Part shown: positions 11,446 through 22,960 of the stretch, piece by piece | Layout: each line of letters starts with the position of its first letter | Position numbering within the stretch: position 1 is the stretch's first letter | DNA from: Loripinus fragilis | Lineage: Eukaryota > Mollusca > Bivalvia > Lucinida > Lucinidae | Direction of reading: 5' to 3' | DNA length: 64,000 nucleotides | Assembly: GCA_964019695.1 (NCBI GenBank) | Contig: OZ026518.1 | Location: 108,596,305-108,660,304, forward strand | The notes under the pieces: generated by a model | What the model was told of the DNA's origin: nothing | Databases searched by the model: none | Seen by the model: the letters and a program-made list of their open reading frames with translations, nothing else | Translations under genes and position numbers: made by a program

Positions 11446-12520
11446 TCGAACATCTAACCAAATTTTGATTGCTCCTTTTTTCAGTATCAGGTTATGTTTT
11501 CTGCTAATTTAAGCGTGATGTATGTTGCGAAGCTGTTAATAAATGCAACTATCCCAACTATCAGACAAAGGCATAATGAAGTGTGTTATTTTTTCGTTTA
11601 TATAGTATTGTTAAAAATGGGGTTTTTGTCCAGCCAAATGTCTGTAAAAAGTCATAATGCCATATTTGTGTCGAAATAGGGCACCTATCTAAATGTCTAT
11701 TTTCTGGGCATACGCTACCTATCTGTGAATGCTACCATACTGAAATATTATCTACACATGTTAGACTTATAGAAAAAAATATGTAAGAACTGCGCTCCAT
11801 GATTGGTAACAAAATTTTGTCTGGCTCATGGACAATTATATGTTTTACCCACAAGTGTTTTGTAACTGAGAAAACGTCTTGGTGGAATGTCTTGTAAGTA
11901 GTTTGAAGCTTTCAAATACACAAGCTTTTCGCAACCAGGAATACAGTATTGAGAAAGCGTCTAATGGACTTGATCTGTAATCATAAACAGAGCAATGTCT
12001 TAATTTCATAGATAAGTCTTACTGCATTGGGACCAAATATACTCTTAATCGCTTTAGCTCCTTACACCTTTTACATCATAATCCAGTGAAAACAGCTGGT
12101 AATTTCTTCATTCATGCCTGTTTTAATCAGTTTTCAACCCTTAAATTGCCGATTACAACAGCAGCAGACCACACTTTTTCCATATCTTTCCCAATTTTTT
12201 GAAAAAATAAGGTATGATAATTCCTTGGAATCGTCATGAAATGTCATGTCTAATTCTAATTTTGAACAAACAGCAACATTTGAAATTGTCGTCTGCTGCA
12301 AGTTATAGGTGGCGCTTTATGAGTAAAAACATTTAAACTTACCTCTGTACCCATATCACTTGGTGGCCGCATTACAGAGTTCTAATGAAGTAAATCAAGG
12401 CCCCCCTCCTGAGGGCTACGGTACGAGTTGACGAGTAGAGAAAAGAATGAGAGCTAGGGACTATTAACATTTGTTACACCAGTCCCTGGTGAATAAGTTA
12501 CGAATAATTCTTGCAATAGA
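11446..12520. other. No gene recognised
   Basis: Unique-looking AT-rich sequence between the satellite and a MITE. No splice-flanked open frame was found. Confidence 0.5.
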
Positions 12521-12525
12521 TGTTA

Positions 12526-12940
12526 GGCCAGAATTTTTTATTTGTTGATTTACGAACCCTCCTACTGTTATATTCCATAAAGTAGAAAAATAAAATTTAA
12601 TTTCTAAAATTATTTTTATATTTTATCCGCCGACTCTAAATATTATTTGTTTTCGTTGAAAACAATTTATGAGGTTCTGTCTGTGTATTTTGAGAATGAC
12701 ACTGTTAAAAGTGATTGTCCTATACAGATTTTTAGGAAAATGATGAAATATTTTAAGATGTAATACAGACTATTGGTTTACCTTACTAGTTTTACTGTTT
12801 TTTCTGGAGATGTAAAAAAGCTCTGAAAATGACCAGTTAACTGGTCATTTTCAGAGCTTTTTTTGTTTACTTTGGTTTCGTCCCCCCGACCCTCATTCTG
12901 ATTTTTTTCCCGTAAATCAACTAATAAAAAAAATCTGGCC
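12526..12940. mobile_element. 415-bp MITE, TTA target site, Harbinger-like
   Basis: It has about 29-bp TIRs (GGCCAGAATTTTTTATTTGT on the left; right end inverted GGCCAGATTTTTTTTATTAG). TTA lies on both sides (12523-12525, 12941-12943). A 3-bp TTA duplication fits PIF/Harbinger. It contains the perfect palindrome at 12814-12863. Confidence 0.75.
12814..12863. repeat. Perfect 50-bp palindrome
   Basis: Two 25-nt arms with no spacer and no mismatch meet between 12838 and 12839. The left arm starts AAAAAAGCTCTGAAAATGAC. It could extrude as a cruciform. Confidence 0.97.
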
Positions 12941-13259
12941 TTAGTGATAAAATGTCATTGTGCCGCTTGCAAATGTGTTATATATCATGTTTGCTCTAAT
13001 TACTGCTCATGTTCTTTTATCACATGTTCAGACATTTGCCAGGTCGTCTGGGCCAACGATAAGAACAGAATAGAACAGCTTATTTATTTATCGAAAAATA
13101 ACAGTTTCTAGTCAATCCAATACAATAGTGATAATCATGTCTAGGTCACAAATATCTTAACAGTTGTAGTGCTTAACAATAACGATCTTGGTTTAAATAA
13201 GGATTGATTCTCCAAAGTCGGCTATTGTAATGACTGTGATCTATATATTTTTCACAACT

Positions 13260-13312
13260 TGTCTGCGGTTTGTGATTGTGGTATTTCCTAATCGTACTCA
13301 CTTACTATTTAA
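13260..13312 (-). mobile_element. Rep-1 fragment
   Basis: It matches the 5' end of Rep-1 in inverse orientation (TGCGGTTTGTGATTGTGGTA, ending ACTCACTTACTATT). It lies 420 bp upstream of exon 1. Confidence 0.7.
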
Positions 13313-13732
13313 AACGGCTGTGGCGCTTCAGTGGTCTTCAGTGTGGTGTGATTATGGTATAGCCTGATCATACACTTACATTTTGGCGTTTTTGTTTCAT
13401 TTGACATACAATCCAACAGATTCATATGCCTTATGCTTTAGAACATGTTTCTTTACTTCTAAGATAATGCCACGAAACAATAAATCGTGTCAAATAAAGA
13501 ATTATTTGAAGTAAAACAGTGTTTCGTTTTAACTAACATGAACTTTTATCTACGTTATTTCTTTTGAAGCAGGCAATCGGTAGTGCACCTCAGCCATACA
13601 AAAGCACTGACAGTCCAAAAGCTCCAACGCCCAACACCAGGACTTTAGCAAGAACAATAGCCTTTTCCCTATACAATATAAACAAGTGCATCCAATTTAA
13701 CTACGGGACCATCTGTTAGTGGTGTGTCAAAC

Positions 13733-13790
13733 ATGACATCGAAACAAGATCAGCAGACACGGTCAACGACTTCACCAGCGAGACAAGCAG
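13733..13790 (+). CDS. Exon 1 (start codon) of the C2H2/CAP-Gly/CXXC gene
   Basis: The ATG at 13733 opens 19 codons plus one base, followed by a GTCAGT donor at 13791. The peptide begins MTSKQDQQTRSTTSPARQA and is polar and unstructured, as expected for an N-terminal tail. The leftover G joins the first two bases of exon 2 (GC) to give a glycine codon, so the phase fits. No TATA box or other core promoter element was recognised upstream. The next feature on this strand is a SINE at 14007, inside intron 1. The evidence is the start codon, the donor and the phase match only, with no domain, so another first exon could exist. Confidence 0.5.
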
Positions 13791-13995
13791 GTCAGTTAAA
13801 CTGAAGCATTTGAATTATCTATAAACGTTAAATCTTCTTTTGACAAATTAAAGCTTTCAAAGTCTATCGCCAGCTTCCGAAACCAACCAAGATCGTTAGC
13901 TAATGTTTCGCTATATGGAGGGACAGATAAAAATGTTTCGCTAATGTTTCAATTGGTAAAATCTATTAGTCTCTAATATGGAAGAGATAACTTAC

Positions 13996-14211
13996 ACTCT
14001 TTAATAGGGAGCGCAGTGGCTCAGTGGTAGAGTGCTTGACTCAAGACCGAAGGGCCGTGGGTTCGAGCCTCACTGGTGTCAATGCGTTGTGGTCCTTTAG
14101 CAAGACACATTTATCCTAGCTTAGTACTGGTTCAACCCAGGAAGAAACCGTCACTATATAACTGAAAGATTGTTGATGGGACGTAAAACATCAAACATCA
14201 ACTCTTTTATA
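13996..14211 (+). mobile_element. Full-length SINE-A with target-site duplication
   Basis: The body (14007-14200) starts with a tRNA-like head with A-box TGGCTCAGTGG (14017-14027) and B-box GGTTCGAGCCT (14060-14070), followed by the shared body and an ACATCAA-type tail. It is flanked by ACTCTTTAATA (13996-14006) and ACTCTTTTATA (14201-14211), a 10/11 duplication. It lies in intron 1. Confidence 0.88.
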
Positions 14212-17200
14212 TTATGATAGTTTGGTAAAATTAGATGAATAGGGAATATTTACTTTTTTAGCTTAATACAAAAAGTATTTCATCGAGTGTGTTGAGAATT
14301 TTCATGAGTGTGCAGGACGAGTGAAAATTCTTATGCTTTCAACTCACGAAAAGAAATATATTTGGTATTTACCGATAAAAAGTGAATTTTCCTTTTAAAG
14401 GCTACATGCAACATCTCGCCCACTGAACTTGAAAAGGAAGCGCTGAAAATACAAAATAAAAAACAAATTAGCAAACCAAATAATTTTTGTACCAAAATAT
14501 TCGTCACGTTCTTACTTAGACAATGCATACCAATACTGGATGTTTTCATTCACAATTAAGAAAGCTACGGGCGTTAATGCGATTTTTCTATTATCACAGC
14601 TTTTCGTCATAATTCATTGGGAAGCATAAATGAGAGATTATGTACTTTTTAAAGAAATGTGTTTCTATTTAAAGTCCTGCGGAGATCATTTTCTAACTAG
14701 TATTTTGAAAATATTAAAAAAAATACTAGTGTTGCAACAATAAAGTAAGTAGCCACCCTGTAGTAGCAACACTTCAGTTTTAAACATAATAATATTTTTA
14801 GCTTAAATTACACAAAAAAGCTCAATGAATTTAACTGGATGGGTTCTTGAAGGCGTGAATGGTGTTTTATCATGGCCATATGTGGTGGAGGAAACTGGAT
14901 AACCCGCGTAAAACTTTGGACCGGCAACCACTACACTTCAATATGCCGACCAGATTTGGCCATAGGTCGCAGTGGATGCATGCCTGTGCTATCTAGGTCG
15001 CAAAGAAACAATGAACTAAACTCCAGCTGTTATGCTTTTAGAACTACTTAACGCCAGTAAAAAAGCAACTTTTACATAATAAACTTGCTCGAGATTTCAT
15101 GCTATTTTATCATTCTAATAAAATAAAAAGCCTAAGCCTATGGTCGCGATATCAAGTCAATACTCTTTTGGTGCAGGTAAAGCAGTCCAGATAAGCCAGG
15201 CTGTCATTGTCAAAGCAGGGAAGCATTTTTCAAATATTAAACTGTCTAATTTGTGAATGTGTGTACATGTGACATATTTGCTTACCCATAGCGTCATCAA
15301 GTCATGTGATTCGCCCGATTGGTTGATTCAAACTTTTTATCAATCTGCGTCATCATGCGTCACTGAAGCCACTTTTTTGACCAAACATGTTTTAGTGTAG
15401 AAAATCTTATCATTGTTTTGCTAAATACTGTACTAGCAATCATTGTTATTGTTTAGCTACCAAAGGTTACTTGATGTCTCCATAAACAGATTATTTATAG
15501 CCGTCCAGTGCTTGTTACTTTTATAACATAGTGTTTAGGGTAATGCACACAGCGTTTCGACACAAACCCGACTTTTCAGTCATGATGTGCCTTAGCAGAC
15601 AGTTCGATTCTTTATTTGATAAAGGGACACAACCCCAACTTCAACACAAAAACGCAAAATCACCTTATTGATCTGGATATCAGATGTTCTTTATGAATGG
15701 CTCTTTCAAAAAAATTCAACATTGCTCTACTTTTTATGCACACGCGACAGAAAATTTTGTCTTGAAGTTTTGACCTTCAAAATGGTCATCTAAATTTCAG
15801 CATGAAAACCGGAAGTTGAAGAATATGAGAACGTTCAGCGGTAAATAATGCGATAAATGATAACCATTGGTTTTGACTTTACATCTTACGTATGCCAATT
15901 TAGAAATGATTCCGTTCAATGAAGCTTTAGTGATTTCTCAAATTTTGGGAAAATTTCATGAAAAAATGAAAATTAAAACATTAATTTTAGGTCCTTCCTG
16001 CCAAGGAAATTTTGTGTTGTATTCCGTATTTTTGTTTGTTTGAGTGAAACGCAGTACGTTCACACTAAAATTGAATAGAATTTCAAGATTTAAGATGGTT
16101 ACGAAAAATTTGATGCATTTGCCATTTTTCAGATTTTTTTAGCAGAAGGGTGCACCTGAGCTCAAGTTTTGCTAAAACACTCTCGTACGTTAAAATGGCT
16201 TGTTGATACAAAAACAAAATGTATAAAGCTAATATTGATTGGAAAAACAAAACTTGTACCAGTTGCGTTTTAATGGCTTTAAGTATATCCTTCCGCAGTA
16301 ACGTTTTTATCTTCAATTTTAGCAAAATATGCTCGCGATAAAAGGTGTAGAGGAGACTTTCCACCAACTTATCCAAAATGTGCTCGTTCGACAAACACCT
16401 CTCTATGCCCGATGATACGACCTAATTTTACAGCAAAGGGCTGTTACAACCCGCAACGTCAAATGCGAGGATGGCCATTGCATGAGCATAACAAATAATG
16501 CTGGCTTTTGCCAATATGTGATAAGTACCATAATCTCAATTGCTGGTCAAATCTTTATTCGCGCACTTTATAAGTTACATTAAATTAGATTAGCAATTAA
16601 TTTTTCGTCTAAATGCAATGATTTTCATACTTGCTTTTTTTAAAAAAAATCTGAGGTATAGTTTCAATATTTGGTTTACTATATCATACACTCATGTAAC
16701 ACATATGACAATAGATACACTGCAATATCAACATATCTTTTTCATTGAGAAATAAGTATGATTTCTTTTGGAGATAATTGAGTATAAATACCCATGGAAA
16801 TCAGAAATGCGTCGGTACTTATAAACAATAACCATGCATACTTTGTTAACAGTGCATGTAATCATATCACGGTAACACCGTTGATGGCGACTAGAGCGAC
16901 CTTTCAATACTATTTTTGTTAGTAAAATGACTGTTTTGTATTTGTCATTTCTCCAATCCCTGGTTTGTTAACAACTCATTCTATTAGTTGAATATTATAA
17001 TAACGCGCGTTGCTCCTGAGGATTTCTGCAATAATTTGGTAATCAACATTCTGAATAGTGGAAATTAGCATCAGCTGTTTTGGCATTAATTTATAAACTA
17101 AGTAAGATCTTATGACACCATAGTTTTAAACATTTTACCTTTCTTTCCCAAATGCTAAAAGAAAATTGAAAAATCTTTTTTAATTAATATAAAAGTCACG

Positions 17201-17215
17201 GGGTAAAAGTAAAAT
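14212..17215. other. Intron 1 sequence, nothing recognised
   Basis: 3 kb of AT-rich sequence without exon signatures, terminal repeats or tandem arrays that I could recognise. Confidence 0.5.
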
Positions 17216-17275
17216 AGGGTGCTAAGATCAGGAATCGATACAATCAAGTACTACACAATTTGGTCTGACGTTCTT
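17216..17275 (+). mobile_element. Rep-2 5' fragment
   Basis: It reads GGGTGCTAAGATCAGGAATC then GATACAATCAAGTAC, as at the start of Rep-2 copies, then diverges. Confidence 0.7.
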
Positions 17276-17453
17276 CTGGCTGATAAAGTCATAAATTAAA
17301 ACTTGTATCGTAAGAAACAACTCACCCTTTTCTTTGAATATGATCCTGTCATGTATTAAATGAATAGTGGCTGCAAGATTGGATCACGTAATTACATCTA
17401 AATAGACATCTACTGAGGTCGGCTGCTACGTTAATGGATAATTTTAGCAAACA

Positions 17454-17527
17454 GGAAAAATGTAGACCCAGATCAAACCGCTCTCAGGGGAGTAGTGTGA
17501 TCTGGGGACACACTATTTGCTACAAAG
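17454..17527. repeat. GACCCAGATCA hairpin repeat
   Basis: Imperfect inverted repeat with left arm AAAATGTAGACCCAGATCA and right arm TGATCTGGGGACACACTATT. It is related to 19478-19533. Confidence 0.6.
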
Positions 17528-19400
17528 TCCGCTTGTCCATTTAGAATTGTTTCCTTGAAAACTCACATAAAGTCAAACTTCTAGAGTCCATGGACAGATG
17601 CAAAACCATATCTAGCTAGCTAGCCCACATGCTTATTACTCAAAATATTCAAAAGTCTCCGAAGTAACACATATAATTTTTATCGCACTCTTCAAAGTCT
17701 GTTGTATCATTTTACATAAAAACCTCTTCGAAACCTGTTGAATCAAGGATATACATGTAGAGTCATCGAAGGTTAAAATATCCTAATCGAACAACCCTGT
17801 GTGTGTTTAGCATCGTGTTTTGTAGAATGTGGTTGGATTTCATTATTTTCTTAGGCTGGTATTTCTAGTTTATCCAGAACGTTTGATAAAAAGTGTTCGA
17901 GCAATTAGCAACTGTAATCAATTTTCGCGTCTGTGGTGGAAAAATCCGTCGAGAAATATAGATTTTCTATCGCAATGTGACGCTTTATAAAAGACTACTT
18001 ATGGCGAAAAATAGAGGTAGGTACACTTTATTTCTCCGTAAACTCTCGGTTCACAACTCCTCCTATTATTGCCTGTAAACCACAAAACATCGTCAACTTA
18101 ACCGCGGCCATCCCCGCACGTGACGTTGTGTGTTGTATCAGCTCTTTGCTGTAAAAGTTCGGTTGTTTCATCGGGCATAGGGGGTGGATTTAAGGGTATT
18201 TAGATGAAAATTATGCGTTTATTTGAATTCGGCCAAAATTTCTATGTTTTTTTTATAGAATTGTAAAATTGGTATACTGGCGTGACATATTCGTGGACGA
18301 TGTATATCCTGTTATTCAATGGCTGTGTGATAAAACTGATTTGCCCATGCTGTTCATTCTGACGTAACACCGACGTTAGTGCTATTCAATAACTGTCTTT
18401 TGACAAATGTGAATTTGATTCAATTCGAAATTAAACACTTTCAGCTAGTAGCCAGATGTCTCTAACCAATGGAAAAACACGAACGGTTTCGGAAATAATC
18501 GTTTTATTACACTCCAAGGCGCGGCGTTTCTTTGCTTACGTCAGCATAAGGTCAGACTTAATTTTCAAACTGCAATAACAGGCGGATGACGTTCGCGAAT
18601 GCCGGGATAGTTTTGTCTTTAATGCAACGCATTGATGAGTATCTGGTGGCACTTAAAGATTTTAATTATTCCCGTTTCTTAGGATATAAACGGCCATTTA
18701 CGTTAAACATGTAAATGACGTCATGTAGACGAAATGAACGTTGCCAAAGGCCTTTAATTTCATGATTTGATTTTTTTTCTTCCATTTTGCTTTCGAGAAC
18801 AAACATCGGTTCGAAAAATTTTTGGCGCTCATTATGGAAGGTATTTATACTCTGTGACTTTTGAATTAGGGTTGTCTCAGAATTATCGCGACGTCACGGC
18901 AACGTGTCAGCGTTTCAAAGGCCTTAATGAATGCAAGTTAAATGACGGGACTTTTCAATCTTATTTTTCATACAATTAAAAAATAGATTGTCATTTTAGC
19001 AAGTGGTGCGTTTTTAAAGTCATTCAGTATTTGAACACGTCATACACCGTTTTAATAAGTTAAATGGGGCGGTGCAATGTAACTTTTTGACTGATATCTT
19101 TGACTTGTTACATATGTGCTTTGCTTAAAATGCTCAGAGTACATCTATGCGCATATGTAACTTCATCATTTTGAGAAGTTGGCGGAGATGTTCCTGAATA
19201 CTTTTCATCAGGATAAGATTATCGAAAAAGACGCAGTAAAAAGTCATCGCAAAAAATAGGTCTAAAACATTTCAGCTGGAGTTTAAACTTAATAAGCCGG
19301 GGCAAACTTACTATCACACGTGCCGTTGAAATAGCAGAGGCCAGCGAGGGTTCGCAGACAAACTAAGAATTCTCAATACAAATGTCAACATAATTTGACA
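17528..19400. other. Intron 1 sequence, nothing recognised
   Basis: No exon was found. One perfect CRE-type octamer TGACGTCA lies at 18716-18723. CpG is somewhat more frequent around 18050-18700 than in the flanks, but no promoter can be called. Confidence 0.4.
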
Positions 19401-19401
19401 C

Positions 19402-19635
19402 TTAACCCTTAATGCGCCAATTGCAACAAAAGTCGTCTGCTTTTCTCGTCTGCTGAAATGTTTAAGTAGCCTCTATGGCAAACAGTGTGGACCCAGATCA
19501 GACTGCAGTCTGTTCTGGGTCCACGCTGTTTGCTTCTATACTTAATTCGTCAGATATGTTTGGCAATTTTTTGCAGCAGACCACCAGCAGACGACATTTT
19601 CAGATGCATTTTTTTCTTGGCGCTTTAAGGGTTAA
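19402..19635. mobile_element. 234-bp hairpin MITE
   Basis: The ends are TTAACCCTTAATGCGCC and, inverted, TTAACCCTTAAAGCGCC. Inner inverted GTCGTCTGC/GCAGACGAC words and a near-perfect 56-bp central palindrome (19478-19533, centred on CTGCAG) are present. The centre is the sequence that gives the translated NSVDPDQTA string, so that frame is a repeat artefact. Confidence 0.75.
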
Positions 19636-19903
19636 TAATCACAAGCAGTCAGGTTTGTTCTTATGTTGTTAGGATGTTTGTAGTTTTCATCATGATAACA
19701 CTGCCCCCTCATACCCATAGTTTTCTAAAGTACATGTAAAACTGGGCTAGATACAAGGTAAACATGTTCTTATTTTTGCTCAATACCATAGACTGTGTGT
19801 ACTCGTTATTGTGTACCTGCAATTAAAAGTCACTTTTTTGCATTTGAAAATGTCATTTTACAAAACTTTATTGCATAGGTGTCTATTAATGCAATGTTTC
19901 TAG

Positions 19904-20032
19904 GCCCCAGTCAAAGGAACGAAAAGACGCACATATGCCGTGTCTGTCCTAAGAGGTATACAACAAGCAGTGGATTGATAGAACATTACAAATCAATACA
20001 CCCAGACCAGGATCCAGATCTAATTGCAATCG
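19904..20032 (+). CDS. Exon 2: C2H2 zinc finger
   Basis: This internal exon lies between a TTTCTAG acceptor (ending 19903) and a GTGAGT donor (20033). It is 129 nt: two bases finishing a split codon, 42 codons, then one base. It encodes one C2H2 finger with spacing C-x2-C-x12-H-x4-H, using Cys31, Cys34, His47 and His52 of the predicted protein. The core reads HICRVCPKRY, then SGLIEHYKSIH, then an acidic HPDQDPD stretch. Read-through past the donor meets a stop two codons later, which supports splicing. A single finger of this type usually binds nucleic acid weakly or mediates protein contacts. The phase joins exactly to exon 3. The exon is too short to stand out as an open reading frame. Confidence 0.75.
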
Positions 20033-20126
20033 GTGAGTAAATTAAAAGGTGCAATATGATTTTCATACTGCAGATCTCAGAATTTCACGAGAATATTTTC
20101 TACCAATAGCCGCATCAAAGTCAAGA

Positions 20127-20350
20127 AATGGGCCTCAACGCGACGAACCCTGTCTTCGGACGGGGTTTCTGTAAAAGCGAGACTCAAACCAGTCTTCTCA
20201 GATACAGAGACTAGCTAGAAAATTTAAATTTCGCTCGTAGTTTGATACTTTCCAATAAGCGAATAACAAATGCGTTGATCAGTCTGCGCGGATGCGCAGG
20301 CTGGTCTGCACCTTTGTTATTCGCAAACACCGAAGACATTTTTTCTCGTG
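20127..20350 (+). mobile_element. Repeat family C, 230 bp
   Basis: It shares GAAATTTCGCTCGTAG-like and GCGCGGATGCGCAGGCTGGT words with 36848-37082, 51588-51820 and (inverted) 59627-59880. It lies in intron 2, 95 bp past exon 2. Confidence 0.75.
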
Positions 20351-20621
20351 TCGATGCCCAAATTGTTTGCTAAAGGTCTTAGTAGCATCTTAATTATACA
20401 CTTACCATACAGCAAAAACAAAGGCAACAACAACATAAAACTTGAAGCAATTGGAAGCGTTTTCTTGTCTATGGCTATTCTCAATATGCAAACACAGGTC
20501 TGTTATACAGTATACACATGGAAGTTTACTGTGTAAATTTCAGGTCTGTTAATAACATGAAAACTCAATACCTACGTTTCATTAGTCGTCATCAAATGAT
20601 ATTAACGGATGGTAAAAAAAT

Positions 20622-20935
20622 TGTTAGTATGTTCAGGAATTACCACAATCACAAACCTTAGACAACCCCGTGGCACCGCGAGGAAGAGCCGCTCAACCAT
20701 CACGAGGCACCAGGAAGACAAATTAAGCAAAGCAACCAGCTCTCTCTTCTCCATCAAGATGATTTCAATACTAGAATGGACATAAAGTAACGAACAACAA
20801 AACATAGAACAATTACAGACTCCCACAATGGGAGTAACAATAAACAAAAAGTCAACAACAACAGAACCACCGCCTTAGAACGGACAGCAGCCTAAGCCAC
20901 CTAAGCCTGATCTAGAACTCGCTTTCCGTATGTGA
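20622..20935 (+). mobile_element. Rep-1 copy, 3' truncated
   Basis: It begins TAGTATGTTCAGGAATTACC and ends just past ACCGCCTTAGAACGGACAGC. The antisense frame is open for 81 codons and resembles the one at 26216-26485. Other copies are broken there. Confidence 0.8.
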
Positions 20936-20939
20936 ACTA

Positions 20940-21440
20940 AATCAACCCACCTGTGTACCATAGCCGTTGATTCTAATGCTGAGTCACGGCTCCAAATAAA
21001 CTCTTGTAAAACTACCAAGACTTTGTGAAAGTTCAGAAATTTATTAACACAATATCTTAAGTGCAAATATGATCATATAGTCGAATTCTGATAATGTGTC
21101 CTAACTGACTGACTAACTGGCTCGCTCTCCAAGCCGGAGAACTACAACTTAAGAGAACTACATCTCTCACTCTGACTCTGTCAGTGACTAAATAAATTCC
21201 CTAAAAACTAATGACAAGACCCGAATGTCATGTTATATACCTACTGCCCAATCGAGCACATATGATGCTTAGTTAACGTCCTTATGTAATTTCAGTCATC
21301 GAATGTTTCATAGTCACCAAAGTACTTTGTTATTGTACTAGTGGTAATAAAGCTCTTAGCCATGCTGTTTTGAACTGAACCGTTTCCCAAGTTTATCCCG
21401 TTAACCTGCAGTATTCAGTAAAAACCAAGTAATTTTAATT
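20940..21440. other. Intron 2 sequence, nothing recognised
   Basis: A short low-complexity stretch (AACTGACTGACTAACTGGCT near 21103) is the only structure noticed. Confidence 0.4.
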
Positions 21441-21449
21441 AGAGTGAAA

Positions 21450-21515
21450 AACAGTGTGGATCCTGATCAGATGCTTTATCAGAAGGCATATGATCTGGTT
21501 CAGCAGTGTTTACAA
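21450..21515. repeat. Short GATCAGA hairpin repeat
   Basis: An imperfect inverted repeat (AAACAGTGTGGATCCTGATC against GATCTGGTTCAGCAGTGTTT) of the family seen at 19478-19533. Confidence 0.6.
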
Positions 21516-21970
21516 AGAATTACAAATCTGGCATAGCAGGAAAAAGGTTAACTGCGTAGCAACAAATGTAGAAGTCTCATAATTAACGAAATTGTGCTTT
21601 TTCCTCAACCCTTGATGAAAGGTTAAATATTAGCTGACCAAAGACATAAGTATGGAAATTAGAAAACTTTGCTCTGCTGAATTAAAATAATAAACTTGAT
21701 GTATCACTTGTCCTGCCATCAAATGTATGCGACTTTGTTACACCTGTGCAAACTGTTATAACATACAGTTCGCGTTTGACCTTAGGTGGGTCTATCCAGT
21801 TTTCCAGTGTATTACCACCTCTAACTCGATGTGTTAAGAGACATAGCAATGAACACACACATGAACACACACAGCAGATGGATATCTTCAATCAGTGGTT
21901 CACTATACCAAAAAAGATATCTCCTGACTGTACCACTGCACACACCATAGTATTTGATAAAGAAATCACA

Positions 21971-22215
21971 TGAGCCACGACATGAGATTTCCAACAATGT
22001 GGTAAATGCGACCAGCAAATGCTCAGACCAGCCTGCGCATACGCGCAGTCTGATCAGAGACTTTGCTAGTCGCTTGAGTATTCTATGACTGTTAAGCTAC
22101 TGACCAAACAGCATTTGGAATTTCTAAGCTTAACAGGAGGCTGCACAGGCTCGTCTGAGTCTATTCATGTCAAAAAGCCACACTGTTAGAAATCACATGT
22201 CACGTCTCAGTCATA
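21971..22215. mobile_element. Hairpin MITE-D
   Basis: It ends in GAGCCACGACATGAGATTTC and, inverted, TGAGACGTGACATGTGATTT. The interior has GCGCATACGCGCAGTCTGAT. It lies in intron 2, 80 bp before exon 3. Confidence 0.7.
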
Positions 22216-22293
22216 ATGTGCCTTTTTTTAATTGACGTCAAATAGCTTCCTTGTTATGCCTGTTCTCTTTTTTTCTTAAACGCTTTATTATAG

Positions 22294-22516
22294 CTGCCAA
22301 AATACCTGTACCTCCTAAGAAGCCAAATACATTTGTAAATCCATATGTTAAGAAGAAAAGTTTCAGCTTTGAAGTCAATGATCGAATTTCAACTCCAGAA
22401 ATGGGACATGGAACTCTTAGATACCTAGGTCCTGTGCATTTTGCAAAAGGCACGTGGGCAGGAGTAGAACTGGACAGGCCTGAAGGTGATAACGATGGAT
22501 CAATTAATAATAAAAG
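22294..22516 (+). CDS. Exon 3: N-terminal two-thirds of a CAP-Gly domain
   Basis: The acceptor is a pyrimidine tract ending TTATTATAG at 22293; the donor is AAAAG|GTGATG at 22517. The 223 nt encode a Pro/Lys-rich linker followed by most of a CAP-Gly domain (residues about 86-137). Visible hallmarks are GTLRYLGPVHFAKGTWAGVE (20 residues), then LDRPEG and DNDGS. The canonical GKNDG tubulin/EB-binding signature reads GDNDG here, with Asp in place of Lys. CAP-Gly modules of CLIPs, dynactin p150 and tubulin cofactors bind C-terminal EEY/F tails on microtubules or EB1. The exon ends inside the domain, and its last two bases pair with the first base of exon 4 to make Arg137. The next exon is 24 kb away. 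Confidence 0.9.
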
Positions 22517-22591
22517 GTGATGTTTTAGTTTTACAGAGCAACCTATTCTTAAGTTATGTCGTCAATCAAGATTGGAGGTTTGGGGCATATT

Positions 22592-22960
22592 AGTAGTAAT
22601 GGGTGGCACTATGGGTACGCCGAATTTTTAGCCTGAAAAGAACTTAGAATTTTTTAGGCTAAAATTCGGCGTACCCATAGATGCCTACCCTGGTAAGCTT
22701 GAGTGACTAGCCGAGAATAACTTAGTTTATTTTTGTGGAAATTCTGGCTAGGTCTATGATTGTGATAGTTTCCTTGGCTATTGGGAATAACTTAGTTTAT
22801 TTGAGAGATATTCTGATTAGGGTATGATTATGATAGGTTCCTAGGCTATTGGGAAATAACTTAGTTTATTTTGACTGCTCTGTGATAGTTTCCTGGTCCT
22901 GCTGTGGTGATATATAAAATGACTTAGTTAAATTCAGCTTTGAAGATAACCTAGTCATTT
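22592..22960. repeat. Left terminal inverted repeat of the Polinton-like element
   Basis: A hairpin-capable segment (arms about 22611-22642 and 22649-22681, CTATGGGTACGCCGAATTTT against its complement) is followed by about four 70-bp tandem units with AACTTAGTTTATTT and GATAGTTTCC. It matches 36749-36665 and 31766-31480 in reverse. Confidence 0.8.

Noticed and set aside
14007..14080. tRNA gene
   Set aside because: A- and B-boxes are present, but the sequence continues into a SINE body with tail and target duplications, and the cloverleaf is degraded.
16083..16394. 103-codon minus-strand frame
   Set aside because: No domain, no splice context and no homologous repeat; consistent with chance.
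19475..19672. Frame starting MANSVDPDQTA
   Set aside because: It translates the palindromic centre of a dispersed hairpin MITE.
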